From Acinetobacter sp. ANC 4470 (lineage in GTDB: Bacteria > Pseudomonadota > Gammaproteobacteria > Pseudomonadales > Moraxellaceae): a stretch of DNA of 64,000 nt. Both the position numbers and the translations under genes were made by a program. Positions 49,232-59,492 of the stretch are shown here, one piece after another (the stretch's first letter is position 1; the number at the start of each line of letters is the position of its first letter). Location of the stretch: positions 1-64,000 of the forward strand of contig NZ_NEGC01000004.1 of assembly GCF_002135335.1 (NCBI RefSeq), in the 5' to 3' direction. The notes under the pieces are model-generated. The model ran no database searches, was not told where the DNA came from, and saw only the letters and a program-made list of their open reading frames with translations.

Positions 49232-50404
49232 TTATTTGGTTTCGTTAAACAGTTCACGACCAATTAACATGCGACGGATTTCAGAAGTTCCTGCGCCAAT
49301 TTCATACAGTTTGGCATCGCGCCATAAACGACCTGCGACAAATTCATTGATATAACCATTACCACCTAAGGTTTGTATGGTTTCACCCGCCATCCATGTG
49401 GCTTTTTCCGCAGCATATAAAATTGCGCTGGCAGCATCTTTGCGTAAGCTGCGGCTATGTTCCGCTTTGTCACATTCAGCACCTACAGCATATACAAGCG
49501 CTTTGCAGGCTAGCCATGTCGAATACATATCGGCAATTTTGCCTTGCATTAACTGGAACTCACCCAAAGCCTGACCGAATTGTTTACGATCATGAATGTA
49601 GGGGATAACCGTATCTAGACAGGCATCCATAATGCCAAGCGGCCCTGCACTTAACACAGCACGTTCATAGTCCAGACCACTCATTAAAACTTTGGTGCCA
49701 TTGCCGACACCACCCAATATATTTTCTTTAGGTACGGCAACATTATCGAAAAATAAAGGATAAGTATTTGAACCACGCATACCCAATTTGTCCAGATGTG
49801 TACCATGACTGAAACCGGGCATATTTTTTTCAACCAAAAAAGCTGTCATGCCTTTTGCGCCAGCCTTAAGATCAGTTTTGGCATATACCACCAAGACATC
49901 CGCATCACCACCATTGGTGATCCACATTTTTGAACCATTCAGCAAATAATGGTCGCCGTGGTCTTCGGCTTTTAATTTCATACTGACGACATCTGAACCT
50001 GCGTTCGGTTCCGACATAGCAAGCGCGCCAACAAAATCACCTGAAACCAGTTTAGGCAGATAGCGTTCTTTTTGTTCTTCTGAACCATTACGCTTAATTT
50101 GGTTAATACATAAGTTAGAATGTGCACCGTATGACAAGCCAATAGAAGCGGATGCACGGGAAATTTCCTGCATTGCAATAATATGGGCTAAATAACCTAG
50201 GTTAGTACCACCATATTCCTCACTAACAGTTAGACCCAATAAACCCATATCACCAAATTTTTTCCATAGGTAAGCAGGGAATTCATTGTCTCGATCCACT
50301 TGCTGAGCAATTGGTGCAATTTCCTTTGCACAAAATGCAGCGATTGAATCACGAAGGGCAAGTAAGGTTTCATCTAAACCGAAATTTAAACTTTGCAGAT
50401 TCAT
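49232..50404 (-). CDS. liuA: Isovaleryl-CoA dehydrogenase
   Basis: A 390-residue acyl-CoA dehydrogenase, the family's normal length. FAD and substrate motifs include [32 protein letters not shown] and [20 protein letters not shown]. It oxidises isovaleryl-CoA to 3-methylcrotonyl-CoA and reduces electron transfer flavoprotein. The start is placed at [12 protein letters not shown] (50404); an ATG four codons upstream is possible but sits too close to the AGGA. First gene of the liu run, divergent from a TetR gene across a region with two palindromes. Confidence 0.92.
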   Translation of the reverse strand: MNLQSLNFGLDETLLALRDSIAAFCAKEIAPIAQQVDRDNEFPAYLWKKFGDMGLLGLTVSEEYGGTNLGYLAHIIAMQEISRASASIGLSYGAHSNLCINQIKRNGSEEQKERYLPKLVSGDFVGALAMSEPNAGSDVVSMKLKAEDHGDHYLLNGSKMWITNGGDADVLVVYAKTDLKAGAKGMTAFLVEKNMPGFSHGTHLDKLGMRGSNTYPLFFDNVAVPKENILGGVGNGTKVLMSGLDYERAVLSAGPLGIMDACLDTVIPYIHDRKQFGQALGEFQLMQGKIADMYSTWLACKALVYAVGAECDKAEHSRSLRKDAASAILYAAEKATWMAGETIQTLGGNGYINEFVAGRLWRDAKLYEIGAGTSEIRRMLIGRELFNETK

Positions 50405-50493
50405 TTCTTCATTCATCCTGATGATTATATTTGTTGTTCCAAAAAGCATTTTTATTGTGCTTGATTTTTACCATACAACGATTTTACAAAAAA

Positions 50494-50525
50494 GTGAACC
50501 AAAATTCACAAATTGATTTACAATT
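50494..50525. promoter_or_regulatory. Two palindromes in the liuA-tetR divergent region
   Basis: GTGAA-CCAAAA-TTCAC (50494-50509) and AATTG-ATTTA-CAATT (50511-50525) are adjacent perfect palindromes in the 147-base divergent promoter region. One or both could be operators of the TetR-type regulator encoded next door. Confidence 0.5.
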
Positions 50526-50551
50526 CATTTTATCTGGTTGAGAATAAGATT

Positions 50552-51178
50552 ATGAGTTATAAAAGATCATCATTGATGCAGGAACGTATGGAACAGAATC
50601 GTCAGACGATTTTGCAATCCGCACGTGAACTGATTGCTCAAGGTGGATTTAAGGATGCGCAAATACAGGCGATTGCTGAACGTGCAGGCGTATCGAGCGG
50701 TTTGGTTTATCGTTATTTTGATAACAAAAGTCAGGTGTTAATTGAGATTTTAGCGGAAGCGATACAGTATGAAGTTCAGATTCTGAATAACATTGCTGCC
50801 AGTGAACTTTCAGCAAAGCAAAAATTACACAAGGCTGTGACCACTTTTGTTAAGCGTGCTCTGAACAGTCCACAACTGTCGTATTCGTTAATGTTTGAAC
50901 CTGTCGATCCTTTGATAGAGCATGAGCGTTTTCGTAGTAAGCAGCTGATTAAACAAAGCATTAACCAAATTCTTGCTGAAGGAAAAATTAATGGCGAATT
51001 TGGTTTTGAAGATTTAAATACCGCAGCGCTGTGTGTGGTAGGCGCAATGACTTTTGTGGTGATTGAGCCGTTAAATCCATCAAAAAATGTCATGTTTGAT
51101 CAGACTTATAAGGATTACTTTGTCAAACAAATTGCCGATTTTTGTGTTAGTGGAGTGTGTGTACTAGAGGAGAAATGA
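50552..51178 (+). CDS. TetR-family regulator, likely of the liu genes
   Basis: A 208-residue TetR-type repressor. The DNA-binding domain reads RQTILQSARELIAQGGFKDA then IAERAGVSSGLVYRYFDNKS. The ATG at 50552 (MSYKRSSLMQERM) has GAG upstream; the longer frame starts at a TTG. It is divergent from liuA, so it probably represses the liu run and is released by an acyl-CoA. In Pseudomonas the liu regulator is a MerR-type protein (LiuR), so a TetR-type protein in this place is a difference worth noting. It could also control the acyl-CoA ligase that follows. Confidence 0.85.
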   Translation: MSYKRSSLMQERMEQNRQTILQSARELIAQGGFKDAQIQAIAERAGVSSGLVYRYFDNKSQVLIEILAEAIQYEVQILNNIAASELSAKQKLHKAVTTFVKRALNSPQLSYSLMFEPVDPLIEHERFRSKQLIKQSINQILAEGKINGEFGFEDLNTAALCVVGAMTFVVIEPLNPSKNVMFDQTYKDYFVKQIADFCVSGVCVLEEK

Positions 51179-51286
51179 TTGGTTAAGCACAAAAGTAGTA
51201 CTGTTTGGGAAAGGCGTCCTAAGTCAAGACAATGAACAATTAAAGTGAAAGAATCATAATTACAAAGAATCAAGGAGAGTGATTCA

Positions 51287-52978
51287 ATGACACAAGTACG
51301 GTTAAGTTATGCCTATGGAACAAGCAGTCAGCCCTTACTGGGGATGACCATTGGTGAAAAGTTTGACCAAGCCTGTCAGCAATATGCGAATCAGGATGCT
51401 GTCATCAGCGTGCATCAAAATGTACGTTTAAGCTATAAGCAGTTGCAGGCTCAAGTGAATTCTTTTGCCTGTAGTCTGCTTAAATTAGGCTTACAGAAAG
51501 GCGATCGAATTGCAATTTGGTCACCGAATTGTGTGGAATGGACGATTACCCAATTTGCAGCATTTAAAGCAGGTATTATTTTAGTCAATTTAAATCCTGC
51601 ATATAAAAGCAGTGAACTTGAATATGTACTCAATAAAGTGTCATGTAAGGCATTGGTTATTGCATCACAATTTAAAAGCAGTAATTATCAGGAAATTTTA
51701 ACTAAAATTGCCCCTGAACTTACGCAATCAGCCAATAAGCTGCTGTCGATTAAACGATTACCGCATTTAAAACATATCATTAAAATTGACCATGAAGCGT
51801 ATGCTGGAATTCATCGTTTTTCAGATTTGCTGCCTGAACCCACACCCTTGCAGCTCAACCAGTTACAGGCGATTGCCGTAGATCTTCAGTTTGATGAAAC
51901 CATTAATATTCAATTTACCTCAGGTACAACGGGCAATCCCAAAGGGACCATGCTGACGCACAATAATATTTTAAATAATGGGTACTTTGTCGGTGAAGCA
52001 ATTCATTTAACACCACAAGACCGCGTCTGTATTTCTGTGCCTTTATTCCACTGTTTTGGTATGGTTATGGGTAACTTAGCCTGTATTACGCATGGTTCTG
52101 CCATGATTTATCCATCGGCAGTATTTAACCCACTTGATACGCTCAACGCAATTCAGCAAGAAAAATGTACCGCTGCTTATGGTGTTCCAACCATGTTTAT
52201 TGCACTGCTTGAACATGAACAGTTCGATGAATTTGATCTGTCTAGCTTGCGTACTGGCATTATGGCAGGTAGTCCGTGTCCACGTGAAATTATGCAGCGT
52301 GTGATTGAGCGGATGCATATGTCAGAAATTACCATTTGTTATGGCATGACTGAAACAGCACCTGTGAGTGCTCAAAGTTCAACTTCAGATTCTGTGGAGC
52401 GCCGTGTCGGAACAGTCGGGCGAGTTCATCCACACCTTGAAATCAAAATTGTCGATGAAAATGGTAAAGTTGTGCCACGCGGTAAACTCGGTGAACTCTG
52501 CGTGCGTGGCTATTCAGTGATGCTAGGCTATTGGGAAGACAATGATAAAACTGGAGAAGTCATCGATGTCGCCAAGTGGATGCATACGGGTGATATTGCC
52601 GAAATGGATGATGAAGGCTTTGTGAAAATCAAAGGTCGCATTAAAGATGTGGTCATTCGTGGCGGTGAAAACCTATTTCCTAAAGAAATTGAAGACTTTC
52701 TTTATACTCACCCAGATGTTTCTGATGTGCAAGTCATTGGCTTACCTGATGCACGTTATGGCGAGGAACTCTGTGCATGCATTATTTTGCACGATCATCA
52801 CCAAGCAAATGAAGAAGAAATCCGTAAATATTGTGCAGAGCATATTTCTCACAATAAAGTGCCACGTTATGTGCGTTTCTTTAGTGAATTTCCGATGACA
52901 GCTTCTGGTAAGGCACAAAAATTTAAATTGCAGGAATTTATGCGTCAAGAGCTTAATCTGATTGAAGATATTGCCTGA
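51287..52978 (+). CDS. AMP-forming acyl-CoA ligase (fatty-acyl-CoA synthetase family)
   Basis: A 563-residue ANL-superfamily ligase. The ATP loop is FTSGTTGNPKGTML, followed by ITICYGMTETAP, and WMHTGDIAEMDDEGF; the catalytic lysine is near the end in MTASGKAQKFKLQEF. It activates a carboxylic acid to its CoA thioester through an acyl-AMP. The sequence resembles medium-chain ligases often found beside liu genes, so a branched or short acid (such as isovalerate) is possible. It starts 109 bases after the TetR gene with an AAGGAGAG ribosome site. Confidence 0.9.
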   Translation: MTQVRLSYAYGTSSQPLLGMTIGEKFDQACQQYANQDAVISVHQNVRLSYKQLQAQVNSFACSLLKLGLQKGDRIAIWSPNCVEWTITQFAAFKAGIILVNLNPAYKSSELEYVLNKVSCKALVIASQFKSSNYQEILTKIAPELTQSANKLLSIKRLPHLKHIIKIDHEAYAGIHRFSDLLPEPTPLQLNQLQAIAVDLQFDETINIQFTSGTTGNPKGTMLTHNNILNNGYFVGEAIHLTPQDRVCISVPLFHCFGMVMGNLACITHGSAMIYPSAVFNPLDTLNAIQQEKCTAAYGVPTMFIALLEHEQFDEFDLSSLRTGIMAGSPCPREIMQRVIERMHMSEITICYGMTETAPVSAQSSTSDSVERRVGTVGRVHPHLEIKIVDENGKVVPRGKLGELCVRGYSVMLGYWEDNDKTGEVIDVAKWMHTGDIAEMDDEGFVKIKGRIKDVVIRGGENLFPKEIEDFLYTHPDVSDVQVIGLPDARYGEELCACIILHDHHQANEEEIRKYCAEHISHNKVPRYVRFFSEFPMTASGKAQKFKLQEFMRQELNLIEDIA

Positions 52979-53000
52979 GACTGATCATTAGACTTGGAGA

Positions 53001-53040
53001 GTTCTCCTTTTATTTCAGTGTATAGAAATAAAGGAGAAAC
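53001..53040 (+). terminator. Hairpin after acyl-CoA ligase
   Basis: An imperfect stem of about 14 pairs (GTTCTCC-TTT-TATTTC against GAAATAAAGGAGAAAC) with a short loop, 25 bases after the ligase stop. The following sequence is only moderately T-rich. Confidence 0.5.
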
Positions 53041-53167
53041 GATATTTCAATCTTGAATTTAAATGGTCTTCACTTCTCATCTACATGATGCAAAGCTAAA
53101 TGATTATATGAAAAATTAAATAAATTCAGCATCCTAAAGTAAAAGCCAATACGTAAACAGGGAATAT

Positions 53168-53971
53168 ATGTCAGCTTATTATTCATTATTAAACAGTGAA
53201 CAACATGCCGATGGCAGTGTCACGACTTATTATCGTTCTAATATTTATGCGCAGGGTGCATGGAATCCACATGAGCAGCATATGGCACCTGCAACAGGTA
53301 TTATTTGTGCTGAATTGGAGCAATTCCAGTTGCGAAATGACATGCGTATTGGTCGAGTCAGTTTAGATATTTTTGGTTTAATTGCATTTGGTGAGTTTAG
53401 TATTACCACGCGGATGATTCGAGCCGGGAAAACCATTGAGTTAATTGAGTCTGAAATGCAAGCCAATGGAAAGACTTGTGTTGTGGCACGCGCATGGAAA
53501 ATGATGACACAGGATACAAAAGCCATTGAAGGGCTAGAAGACCAAAGAGTTGAGCATCCCGAAAATTTGACGATTTGGGAGGGGATGAAGCATTGGCCGG
53601 GTGGATTTATTCAAAGTATTGAAACACGTGCAAACGCAGAGCATCGGGCTGGTAAAGGTGTTGTTTGGCTCACTACGCCGTTGAATATGGTTGAAAATCG
53701 ACAGAGTACTGATTTTGTAACTTTGATGGGTTTGGTCGATACAGCCAATGGTATTGTTCCAAGACAAAAACCAACAGATGGCTGGGCGTTTCCAAATCTG
53801 GATTTACAAGTTCATCTACATCGGTTACCACAAGGAAAGTGGTTAGGTATCGATGCGATTCAGCAATTTGGTACAGACGGTATAGGAATGACCAGTTCAG
53901 TTTTGCATGATATGCATGGACCTTTTGGTCGGAGTGAGCAAATTTTGACATTAAGAAAATTAGCTAATTAA
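53168..53971 (+). CDS. Acyl-CoA thioesterase-family protein (double hot-dog)
   Basis: A 267-residue protein resembling TesB-like/4HBT_3 thioesterases: an N-terminal hot-dog unit with GRVSLDIFGLIAFGEFSITT and RAGKTIELIESEMQANGKTC, and a second unit with PNLDLQVHLHRLPQGKWLGI and SSVLHDMHGPFGRSEQ. Such proteins hydrolyse acyl-CoAs. The start at 53168 has an AGGGAA site a few bases upstream. It lies 190 bases after the acyl-CoA ligase on the same strand; a ligase and a thioesterase side by side suggests control of one acyl-CoA pool. Exact substrate unknown. Confidence 0.8.
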   Translation: MSAYYSLLNSEQHADGSVTTYYRSNIYAQGAWNPHEQHMAPATGIICAELEQFQLRNDMRIGRVSLDIFGLIAFGEFSITTRMIRAGKTIELIESEMQANGKTCVVARAWKMMTQDTKAIEGLEDQRVEHPENLTIWEGMKHWPGGFIQSIETRANAEHRAGKGVVWLTTPLNMVENRQSTDFVTLMGLVDTANGIVPRQKPTDGWAFPNLDLQVHLHRLPQGKWLGIDAIQQFGTDGIGMTSSVLHDMHGPFGRSEQILTLRKLAN

Positions 53972-53998
53972 GTGCCACTCAACACTGCTGAAATAAAA

Positions 53999-54048
53999 AT
54001 AGCGAGTAAGCCAAATTCAATGACCAATCCAAATTTACTACTCGCTAT
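53999..54048. repeat. Inverted repeat after thioesterase gene
   Basis: ATAGCGAGTA (53999-54008) and TACTCGCTAT (54039-54048) form a perfect 10-base inverted repeat with a 30-base loop, just beyond the thioesterase stop. No T-run follows. Role unclear. Confidence 0.5.
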
Positions 54049-54087
54049 ATCAACAACAAAACATATAAGGTTTTATATTAAAAAAAT

Positions 54088-54112
54088 AAAAGGAAGCTTA
54101 AGCTTCCTTTTT
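54088..54112. terminator. Bidirectional terminator
   Basis: AAAAGGAAGCTT directly followed by its complement AAGCTTCCTTTT, between the convergent thioesterase gene and lyase pseudogene. A-run on one side and T-run on the other allow use in both directions. Confidence 0.75.
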
Positions 54113-54124
54113 AAAACTAAATAG

Positions 54125-55291
54125 CTAATTAAGATCTTTGATCACAATATCTTTATGATAAGCCACAATAGGTTGTCCTCCTATTGGACGGTTCATAATA
54201 GCGCCTTCTTTCCAGCTTGCTCTATAGATGCCCATTTGGAAATAATGGCGGCCATGCTTGATGATAGTTGTTCTCGCCAGAAATTCTAACCACTTCTTTG
54301 TCGTTATGTTTCACCACAATTAAGCCCGGAATCAATTGATTATTAGAATCTAGCTGCGACCATTGAATATCAAAATTCCAATTATTCCATTGATCATAAG
54401 TCACGGGTACATCAAGGATATAACGCGTTAAGCTCATTTCTGGTACGGCTAAGGGCGAAGATAGTGGCTTTAAATTATATACATGTAGTTGCCATTCAGG
54501 ACTAATGCAATCGGTGGGTTTAGATTTTTATTGTTTAAGCTATAACCATGCCATTGAGCCAAAATTGTTCCATATTTAAAGATTGGCCATGTAGAGGGAA
54601 TGTAGTGGGAAACCGAATAATTATAATGCCCCCATTTGAACTGCTTTCTCTGGATTTCTGCTCTATAAGCTTGACCGTCATCAGGAACTGTAAATTTGGC
54701 AACATTTTGATCACTACCAGCAGGATCTTTGACAATCTCTGCTGAACTACTATTTTCCATATGCAGTGCCATTGCACTCCATGTGTAGTCATTCGCATTG
54801 ACATTTGCCTTATCTACATTGATTTTCCCTGTCCAGAAACCATCACGGAATACGACTTTACCCAACTCATTAGGCGGTTGAGTGATTTCTTTTTCAACAA
54901 CTTGTATCGATACCACACTGATTGGACTATTTAGTTCGCCGTCATTGACGACCAAGCTGACTTCATAATTGCCAATGGTGTCAGGAATAAAATCAAAAGT
55001 TTGAGTATTGGTTGACCCAATAGAAGAAGAACTGTTTTCAGGCTTGGATTTGACTGACCATTTATACTGAAGAGTATTAGAAGCATCATCTGTACTCTCC
55101 GAACCATCCAGTACAATTGCAGATCCGACTACTATAGGTACAGGATTATTCTTTGATTGAATGATTGCAACAGGAGCCATATTTTTCGATTCGTTTGGCG
55201 GTATTTCTTTTGAAACTTCTTCGCTCCCACCACCACATGCGGTAACGCCCAAAAGTATAGAGAATATTAAATAAGGTTTAGTTTTTTTCAT
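54125..55291 (-). pseudogene. Frameshifted lipoprotein polysaccharide lyase (heparin-lyase-like)
   Basis: A lipoprotein signal (MKKTKPYLIFSILLGVTAC, lipobox VTAC) is followed by a PKD-like domain (about residues 35-130, with DGSESTDD and VNDGELNSPIS) and a lyase-like domain (FRDGFWTGKINVD, AYRAEIQRKQFKWGHYNYSV, QWHGYSL). The frame breaks at about 54473-54480, where an extra AT in TATATAA turns YMYN-L into a stop; it continues in another frame (54222-54437, PEMSLTRYILDVPVTYDQW) and breaks again near 54245, returning to the first frame as YFQMGIYRASWKEG, ending at 54125. Repaired it would be about 385 residues of the polysaccharide lyase family PF14099. Disrupted gene or sequence error. Confidence 0.75.
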
Positions 55292-55757
55292 TCACATTTA
55301 TGCTCATCATGATAACTATATTGATTCAGGGTTTTACCCGTGGAATACAAAAAGTTGCTAACATTACGCTTAGTATCATACTAATAATGCAAATAATTTA
55401 TTTTTTGGTTTTTAACCAATCAGTCAATGTATTTATGATTCAAGAAATTTTTATAGTTGAATCTATCTAAATTGCAGATTGTCTAAAATAAGTGGATCGA
55501 AATCTGGGCTTTAAGTTGTTCTTATTTTAAAAAAATTCATAAATAAGCTAGAAAGACAGACAAAAGTTATCAACGCCACAAAATAACTCTATAATATCGC
55601 CCATCATTACTAGAGTCAGTTGCTAAGTGTGGTCACTGAACGCATTGCTCTAGTCACTCTTTTGTTAAGTCAATTTCTTCTCCGTGATTCGGCTTATATC
55701 TCAATATTTGGAATTTTATGTGTATGTACTGACACATAAGAATAGTTAGGTGCCAGC
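55292..55757. other. Intergenic gap between divergent lyase pseudogene and osmC-ycaO gene
   Basis: About 466 bases with no gene I can support. It must contain the promoters of both flanking genes. I saw no clear operator, riboswitch or terminator. Confidence 0.5.
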
Positions 55758-57962
55758 ATGGAAATCAAGGTTAATTATCTCGACAACCTTCGACAAGAAG
55801 CCAAGTTCGATGACTTCTCGGTGATTGCCGATCAGCCGATCCGCTATAAAGGTGACGGTTCTGCGCCGGGTCCATTCGACTATTTTTTAGCATCATCGGC
55901 GTTATGTGCGGCTTACTTTGTAAAAGTGTACTGCGCAGCTCGCGATATTCCGACCGATAATATTCGCTTATCGCAGAATAATATTGTTGATCCAGAAAAC
56001 CGCTACAAGCAGATTTTTAAAATTCAAGTTGAGCTGCCGGCCGATATTTCAGAAAAAGATCGCCAAGGCATTTTACGCTCGATTGATCGCTGTACCGTAA
56101 AGAAAGTGATTCAAACCGGCCCAGAGTTTATCATTGAAGAAGTAGAAAGTATTGATGCCGATGCACAAGCGTTGCTTATGCCAAGCTTAACTTCAGAAAA
56201 CAGTACTTTTATCGCAGGTAAAGATCTGCCGTTAGAAGAAACCATTGCCAATATGTCCAGTATTTTGGCAGGCTTAGGCATGAAGATTGAAATATCTTCG
56301 TGGCGTAACATTGTGCCGAACGTGTGGTCTTTACATATTCGTGATGCACAATCACCGATGTGTTTTACCAATGGCAAAGGCTCAACCAAAGAAAGTGCTT
56401 TGGCTTCGGCGCTAGGTGAATTCATTGAGCGTTTAAATTGTAATTTCTTCTATAACGATCAGTTTTGGGGTCAAGACATTGCCAGTGCTGAATTTGTGCA
56501 TTATCCAGATGAAAAATGGTTTAAGCCTGGTCCAGAAGATGTACTCCCAGAAGAAATTCTTGATGAGTATTGTCTAGAAATTTACAATCCAGACGATGAA
56601 CTGCTGGGTACGCATTTATATGATACCAACTCAGGTAATACTGAGCGTGGTATTTGTTCACTACCATTTGTACGTCATTCCGATGGCGAGGTCGTTTATT
56701 TCCCATCGAACTTGATTGAAAATTTATACTTAAGTAACGGCATGAGCGCAGGCAATACCTTGGCTGAAGCACAGGTACAATGTTTGTCAGAAATTTTTGA
56801 ACGTGCCGTGAAGCGTGAGATTTTGGAAGGTGAAAAAACCTTACCTGATGTACCACAAGAAGTATTGGCGAAATATCCAAGTATTCTGGCAGGTATTAAA
56901 GGCTTAGAAGAACAAGGTTTCCCAGTATTGGTGAAAGATGCCTCGTTGGGCGGAAAGTATCCAGTCATGTGTGTGACTTTAATGAATCCGCGTACGGGTG
57001 GTGTATTTGCTTCGTTCGGAGCGCATCCAAAATTGGAAGTGGCATTAGAGCGCAGTCTGACGGAGTTATTACAAGGTCGCAGTTTTGAAGGTCTCAATGA
57101 TTTACCAAAACCAACCTTTAGCAGCAATGCCGTAACTGAACCGAATAACTTTGTTGAACATTTTATTGACTCTAGTGGTGTGGTGTCATGGCGCTTTTTT
57201 AGCTCGAAGTCCGAATATGAGTTTGTCGAGTGGGACTTTACCAATCAAGGTGAAAATTCCAACGCTGAAGAGGCTACAGCGTTATTTGGCATTCTTGAAA
57301 ATATGGGCAAAGAAGTCTACATGGCGGTGTATAAGCATTTAGGCGCAACGGCTTGCCGTATTTTGGTTCCAAGTTATTCGGAAATTTATCTAGTTGAAGA
57401 TTTGGTTTGGGATAACACCAACAAAGCATTGTTATTCCGTGAAGATATTTTGAACTTACACCGCTTGGACGATGAACAGCTTGAAGCTTTGGCTGAACGT
57501 CTAGAAGAAGTTGAAGTGGATGATTACACCGACATTACCACATTGATTGGTATTGAATTTGACGACAATACGGTTTGGGGACAGCTCACTATTCTTGAGT
57601 TAAAACTGCTTATTTATATTGCTTTACAAGAGTTTGAAGAAGCGAAAGAGTTAGTAGAAACCTTCCTCCAGTACAATACCAATACCGTTGAACGTGGATT
57701 GTTCTATCAGTGTATGAATGTGGTTCTAGAAGTAGAACTCGATGATGAGATGGACTTGGATGATTATGAAGTCAATTTCCGCCGTATGTTTGGTGACGAA
57801 CGTATGGATGCAGTCATTAGTTCTATGGACGGCAGTGTACGTTTCTACGGTTTAACAGAAACAAACATTAAACTGGAAGGTTTAGACCGTCATTTACGTC
57901 TGATTGAAAGTTACAAAAAACTGCATGCAGCACGTGCTAAAACGGTAGCTTTAGCCAGTTAG
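55758..57962 (+). CDS. OsmC domain fused to YcaO protein
   Basis: A 734-residue cytoplasmic fusion. Residues about 1-140 form an OsmC-like domain (GSAPGPFDYFLASSALCAAYFV, second Cys in VYCAAR). Residues about 165-580 form the YcaO ATP-dependent cyclodehydratase-like core, with the ATP-site helices ESALASALGEFIERLNCNFF and AQVQCLSEIFERAVKREI. The rest is an acidic helical tail rich in Glu and Asp (about 580-730), as in E. coli YcaO. YcaO in E. coli is tied to RimO-dependent ribosomal protein S12 methylthiolation, but its chemistry is not settled. No precursor peptide or RiPP genes are adjacent. The ATG has an AGGTG site upstream. Confidence 0.88.
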   Translation: MEIKVNYLDNLRQEAKFDDFSVIADQPIRYKGDGSAPGPFDYFLASSALCAAYFVKVYCAARDIPTDNIRLSQNNIVDPENRYKQIFKIQVELPADISEKDRQGILRSIDRCTVKKVIQTGPEFIIEEVESIDADAQALLMPSLTSENSTFIAGKDLPLEETIANMSSILAGLGMKIEISSWRNIVPNVWSLHIRDAQSPMCFTNGKGSTKESALASALGEFIERLNCNFFYNDQFWGQDIASAEFVHYPDEKWFKPGPEDVLPEEILDEYCLEIYNPDDELLGTHLYDTNSGNTERGICSLPFVRHSDGEVVYFPSNLIENLYLSNGMSAGNTLAEAQVQCLSEIFERAVKREILEGEKTLPDVPQEVLAKYPSILAGIKGLEEQGFPVLVKDASLGGKYPVMCVTLMNPRTGGVFASFGAHPKLEVALERSLTELLQGRSFEGLNDLPKPTFSSNAVTEPNNFVEHFIDSSGVVSWRFFSSKSEYEFVEWDFTNQGENSNAEEATALFGILENMGKEVYMAVYKHLGATACRILVPSYSEIYLVEDLVWDNTNKALLFREDILNLHRLDDEQLEALAERLEEVEVDDYTDITTLIGIEFDDNTVWGQLTILELKLLIYIALQEFEEAKELVETFLQYNTNTVERGLFYQCMNVVLEVELDDEMDLDDYEVNFRRMFGDERMDAVISSMDGSVRFYGLTETNIKLEGLDRHLRLIESYKKLHAARAKTVALAS

Positions 57963-57977
57963 AATTAGAGTCCTAGC

Positions 57978-58010
57978 AGGAGCAACCACAAGTATGACGG
58001 GGTTGCTCCT
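57978..58010 (+). terminator. GC-rich hairpin after osmC-ycaO gene
   Basis: A perfect 10-base stem AGGAGCAACC/GGTTGCTCCT with a 13-base loop, 15 bases after the stop codon. No T-run follows, so it may act with Rho or stabilise the mRNA end. Confidence 0.5.
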
Positions 58011-58142
58011 AGCGCTGGCTGAGTTACGAGCGTTTTAAATTAGTTTGAAACGGTCGAATGTAAATATACCTAGTGTTTAAGTAATCCGAACCAATTTAAA
58101 GTTTAAGAAATAGCAAAGTTAAGTAACTAAGTTTTTCAACAT

Positions 58143-59492
58143 TTATGAAATAAGTCTAACAGTTAAACCAACTAAAGCAGAACCGATGATGACCCTGAGC
58201 ACACTTTGATTAAACTTAAATAGTGCGACTACCGCTAAAACAGCAATAATGGCAGAGATATAATCAAAATTTCCTTCAAAACCCTGTGGCCAAAGCACGT
58301 GGTAACATAAAAAGAGTGCTAAATTTAAAATTACACCCACCACGGCAGCGGTAATTGCTGTTAAAGGGGCTGTAAATTTAATTTGATTGTGTGTGGACTC
58401 TATAACAGGTGCTCCCGCTAAGATAAAGAAAAACGAGAAAATAAAAGTGAACCACGTGACGATAATTGCACCTAATGCACCAGCAATAAATTGATGTTCA
58501 ACACCCAGCAGCGAATGGTTATAAGCAGCTAAGAAACCGACAAAAGCCACCACCATGATCAATGGACCGGGAGTACTTTCACCTAAAGCTAAACCATCGA
58601 TCATTTGAGCGGGTGTGAGCCAGTGATAAAAACCGACAGCACCCTGATAAACATAAGGTAGAACAGCATAAGCACCACCGAATGTTAATAATGCAGCTTT
58701 AGTAAAAAACCATGCCAGTTGAGTATAAGAATGATTCCATCCAAAATTCATTGTTAAAGACACCAGTGGAATTGCCCATAAAAGTGCTGCAATTACTGCT
58801 ATTTTAATGAGATGAGACCATTTAAAAATAGCATGTTCAGGTGTAGGAGTATCATCATCAATAATTGCACGTCCATAAGATTTTTGCGTGGACTGATGTG
58901 CATTCACACTAAATAAATCAGGATGTTTTTTACCGACCAGATAACCCGATATCGCTGCACATAAAACGATTAGAGGGAAAGGGATATTAAAAATAAATAT
59001 CGCGAAGAAGGCGACAACCGCAATAACCCATAAAAACTTATTCTTTAATGATCGACTACCAATACGATAAGTGGCATGGAATACAATTGCTGCAACCGCT
59101 GGTTTGATTCCGTAAAACAGACCTGCAATGATGGGGACGTTACCATATTTCACATAGATCCAAGAAAGCCCGATCAGGATAAAGAAAGAAGGTAGAACAA
59201 AGAAAACCCCTGCAATTACTCCACCTTTGGTTTTATGCATTAACCAGCCAATATAAGTTGCGAGTTGTTGAGCTTCAGGACCGGGTAAGAGCATGCAATA
59301 GTTCAAGGCGTGCATAAAACGCTGTTCTGAAATCCATTTTTTTTCTTCAACCAGCTCTTGGTGCATAACCGCAATTTGCCCAGCAGGGCCGCCAAAGCTA
59401 ATAAATCCAAGTTTTAACCAAAATTTGAATGCTTGCCAAAAGCTAATAGATTTAATTTCTACTTCATCTGTTAAAGATGGCTTATTGTTCAT
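58143..59492 (-). CDS. chrA: Chromate transporter ChrA
   Basis: A 449-residue long-chain (two-domain) CHR-family protein. Both CHR halves are visible: FKFWLKLGFISFGGPAGQIA with MLLPGPEAQQLATYIGWL in the first, and FFTKAALLTFGGAYAVLPYV with LGESTPGPLIMVVAFVGF in the second. It exports chromate across the inner membrane. Its ATG overlaps the chrB stop by 4 bases, so the two are translationally coupled. Chromate resistance is the known role; sulfate-related side roles cannot be excluded. Confidence 0.92.
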   Translation of the reverse strand: MNNKPSLTDEVEIKSISFWQAFKFWLKLGFISFGGPAGQIAVMHQELVEEKKWISEQRFMHALNYCMLLPGPEAQQLATYIGWLMHKTKGGVIAGVFFVLPSFFILIGLSWIYVKYGNVPIIAGLFYGIKPAVAAIVFHATYRIGSRSLKNKFLWVIAVVAFFAIFIFNIPFPLIVLCAAISGYLVGKKHPDLFSVNAHQSTQKSYGRAIIDDDTPTPEHAIFKWSHLIKIAVIAALLWAIPLVSLTMNFGWNHSYTQLAWFFTKAALLTFGGAYAVLPYVYQGAVGFYHWLTPAQMIDGLALGESTPGPLIMVVAFVGFLAAYNHSLLGVEHQFIAGALGAIIVTWFTFIFSFFFILAGAPVIESTHNQIKFTAPLTAITAAVVGVILNLALFLCYHVLWPQGFEGNFDYISAIIAVLAVVALFKFNQSVLRVIIGSALVGLTVRLIS

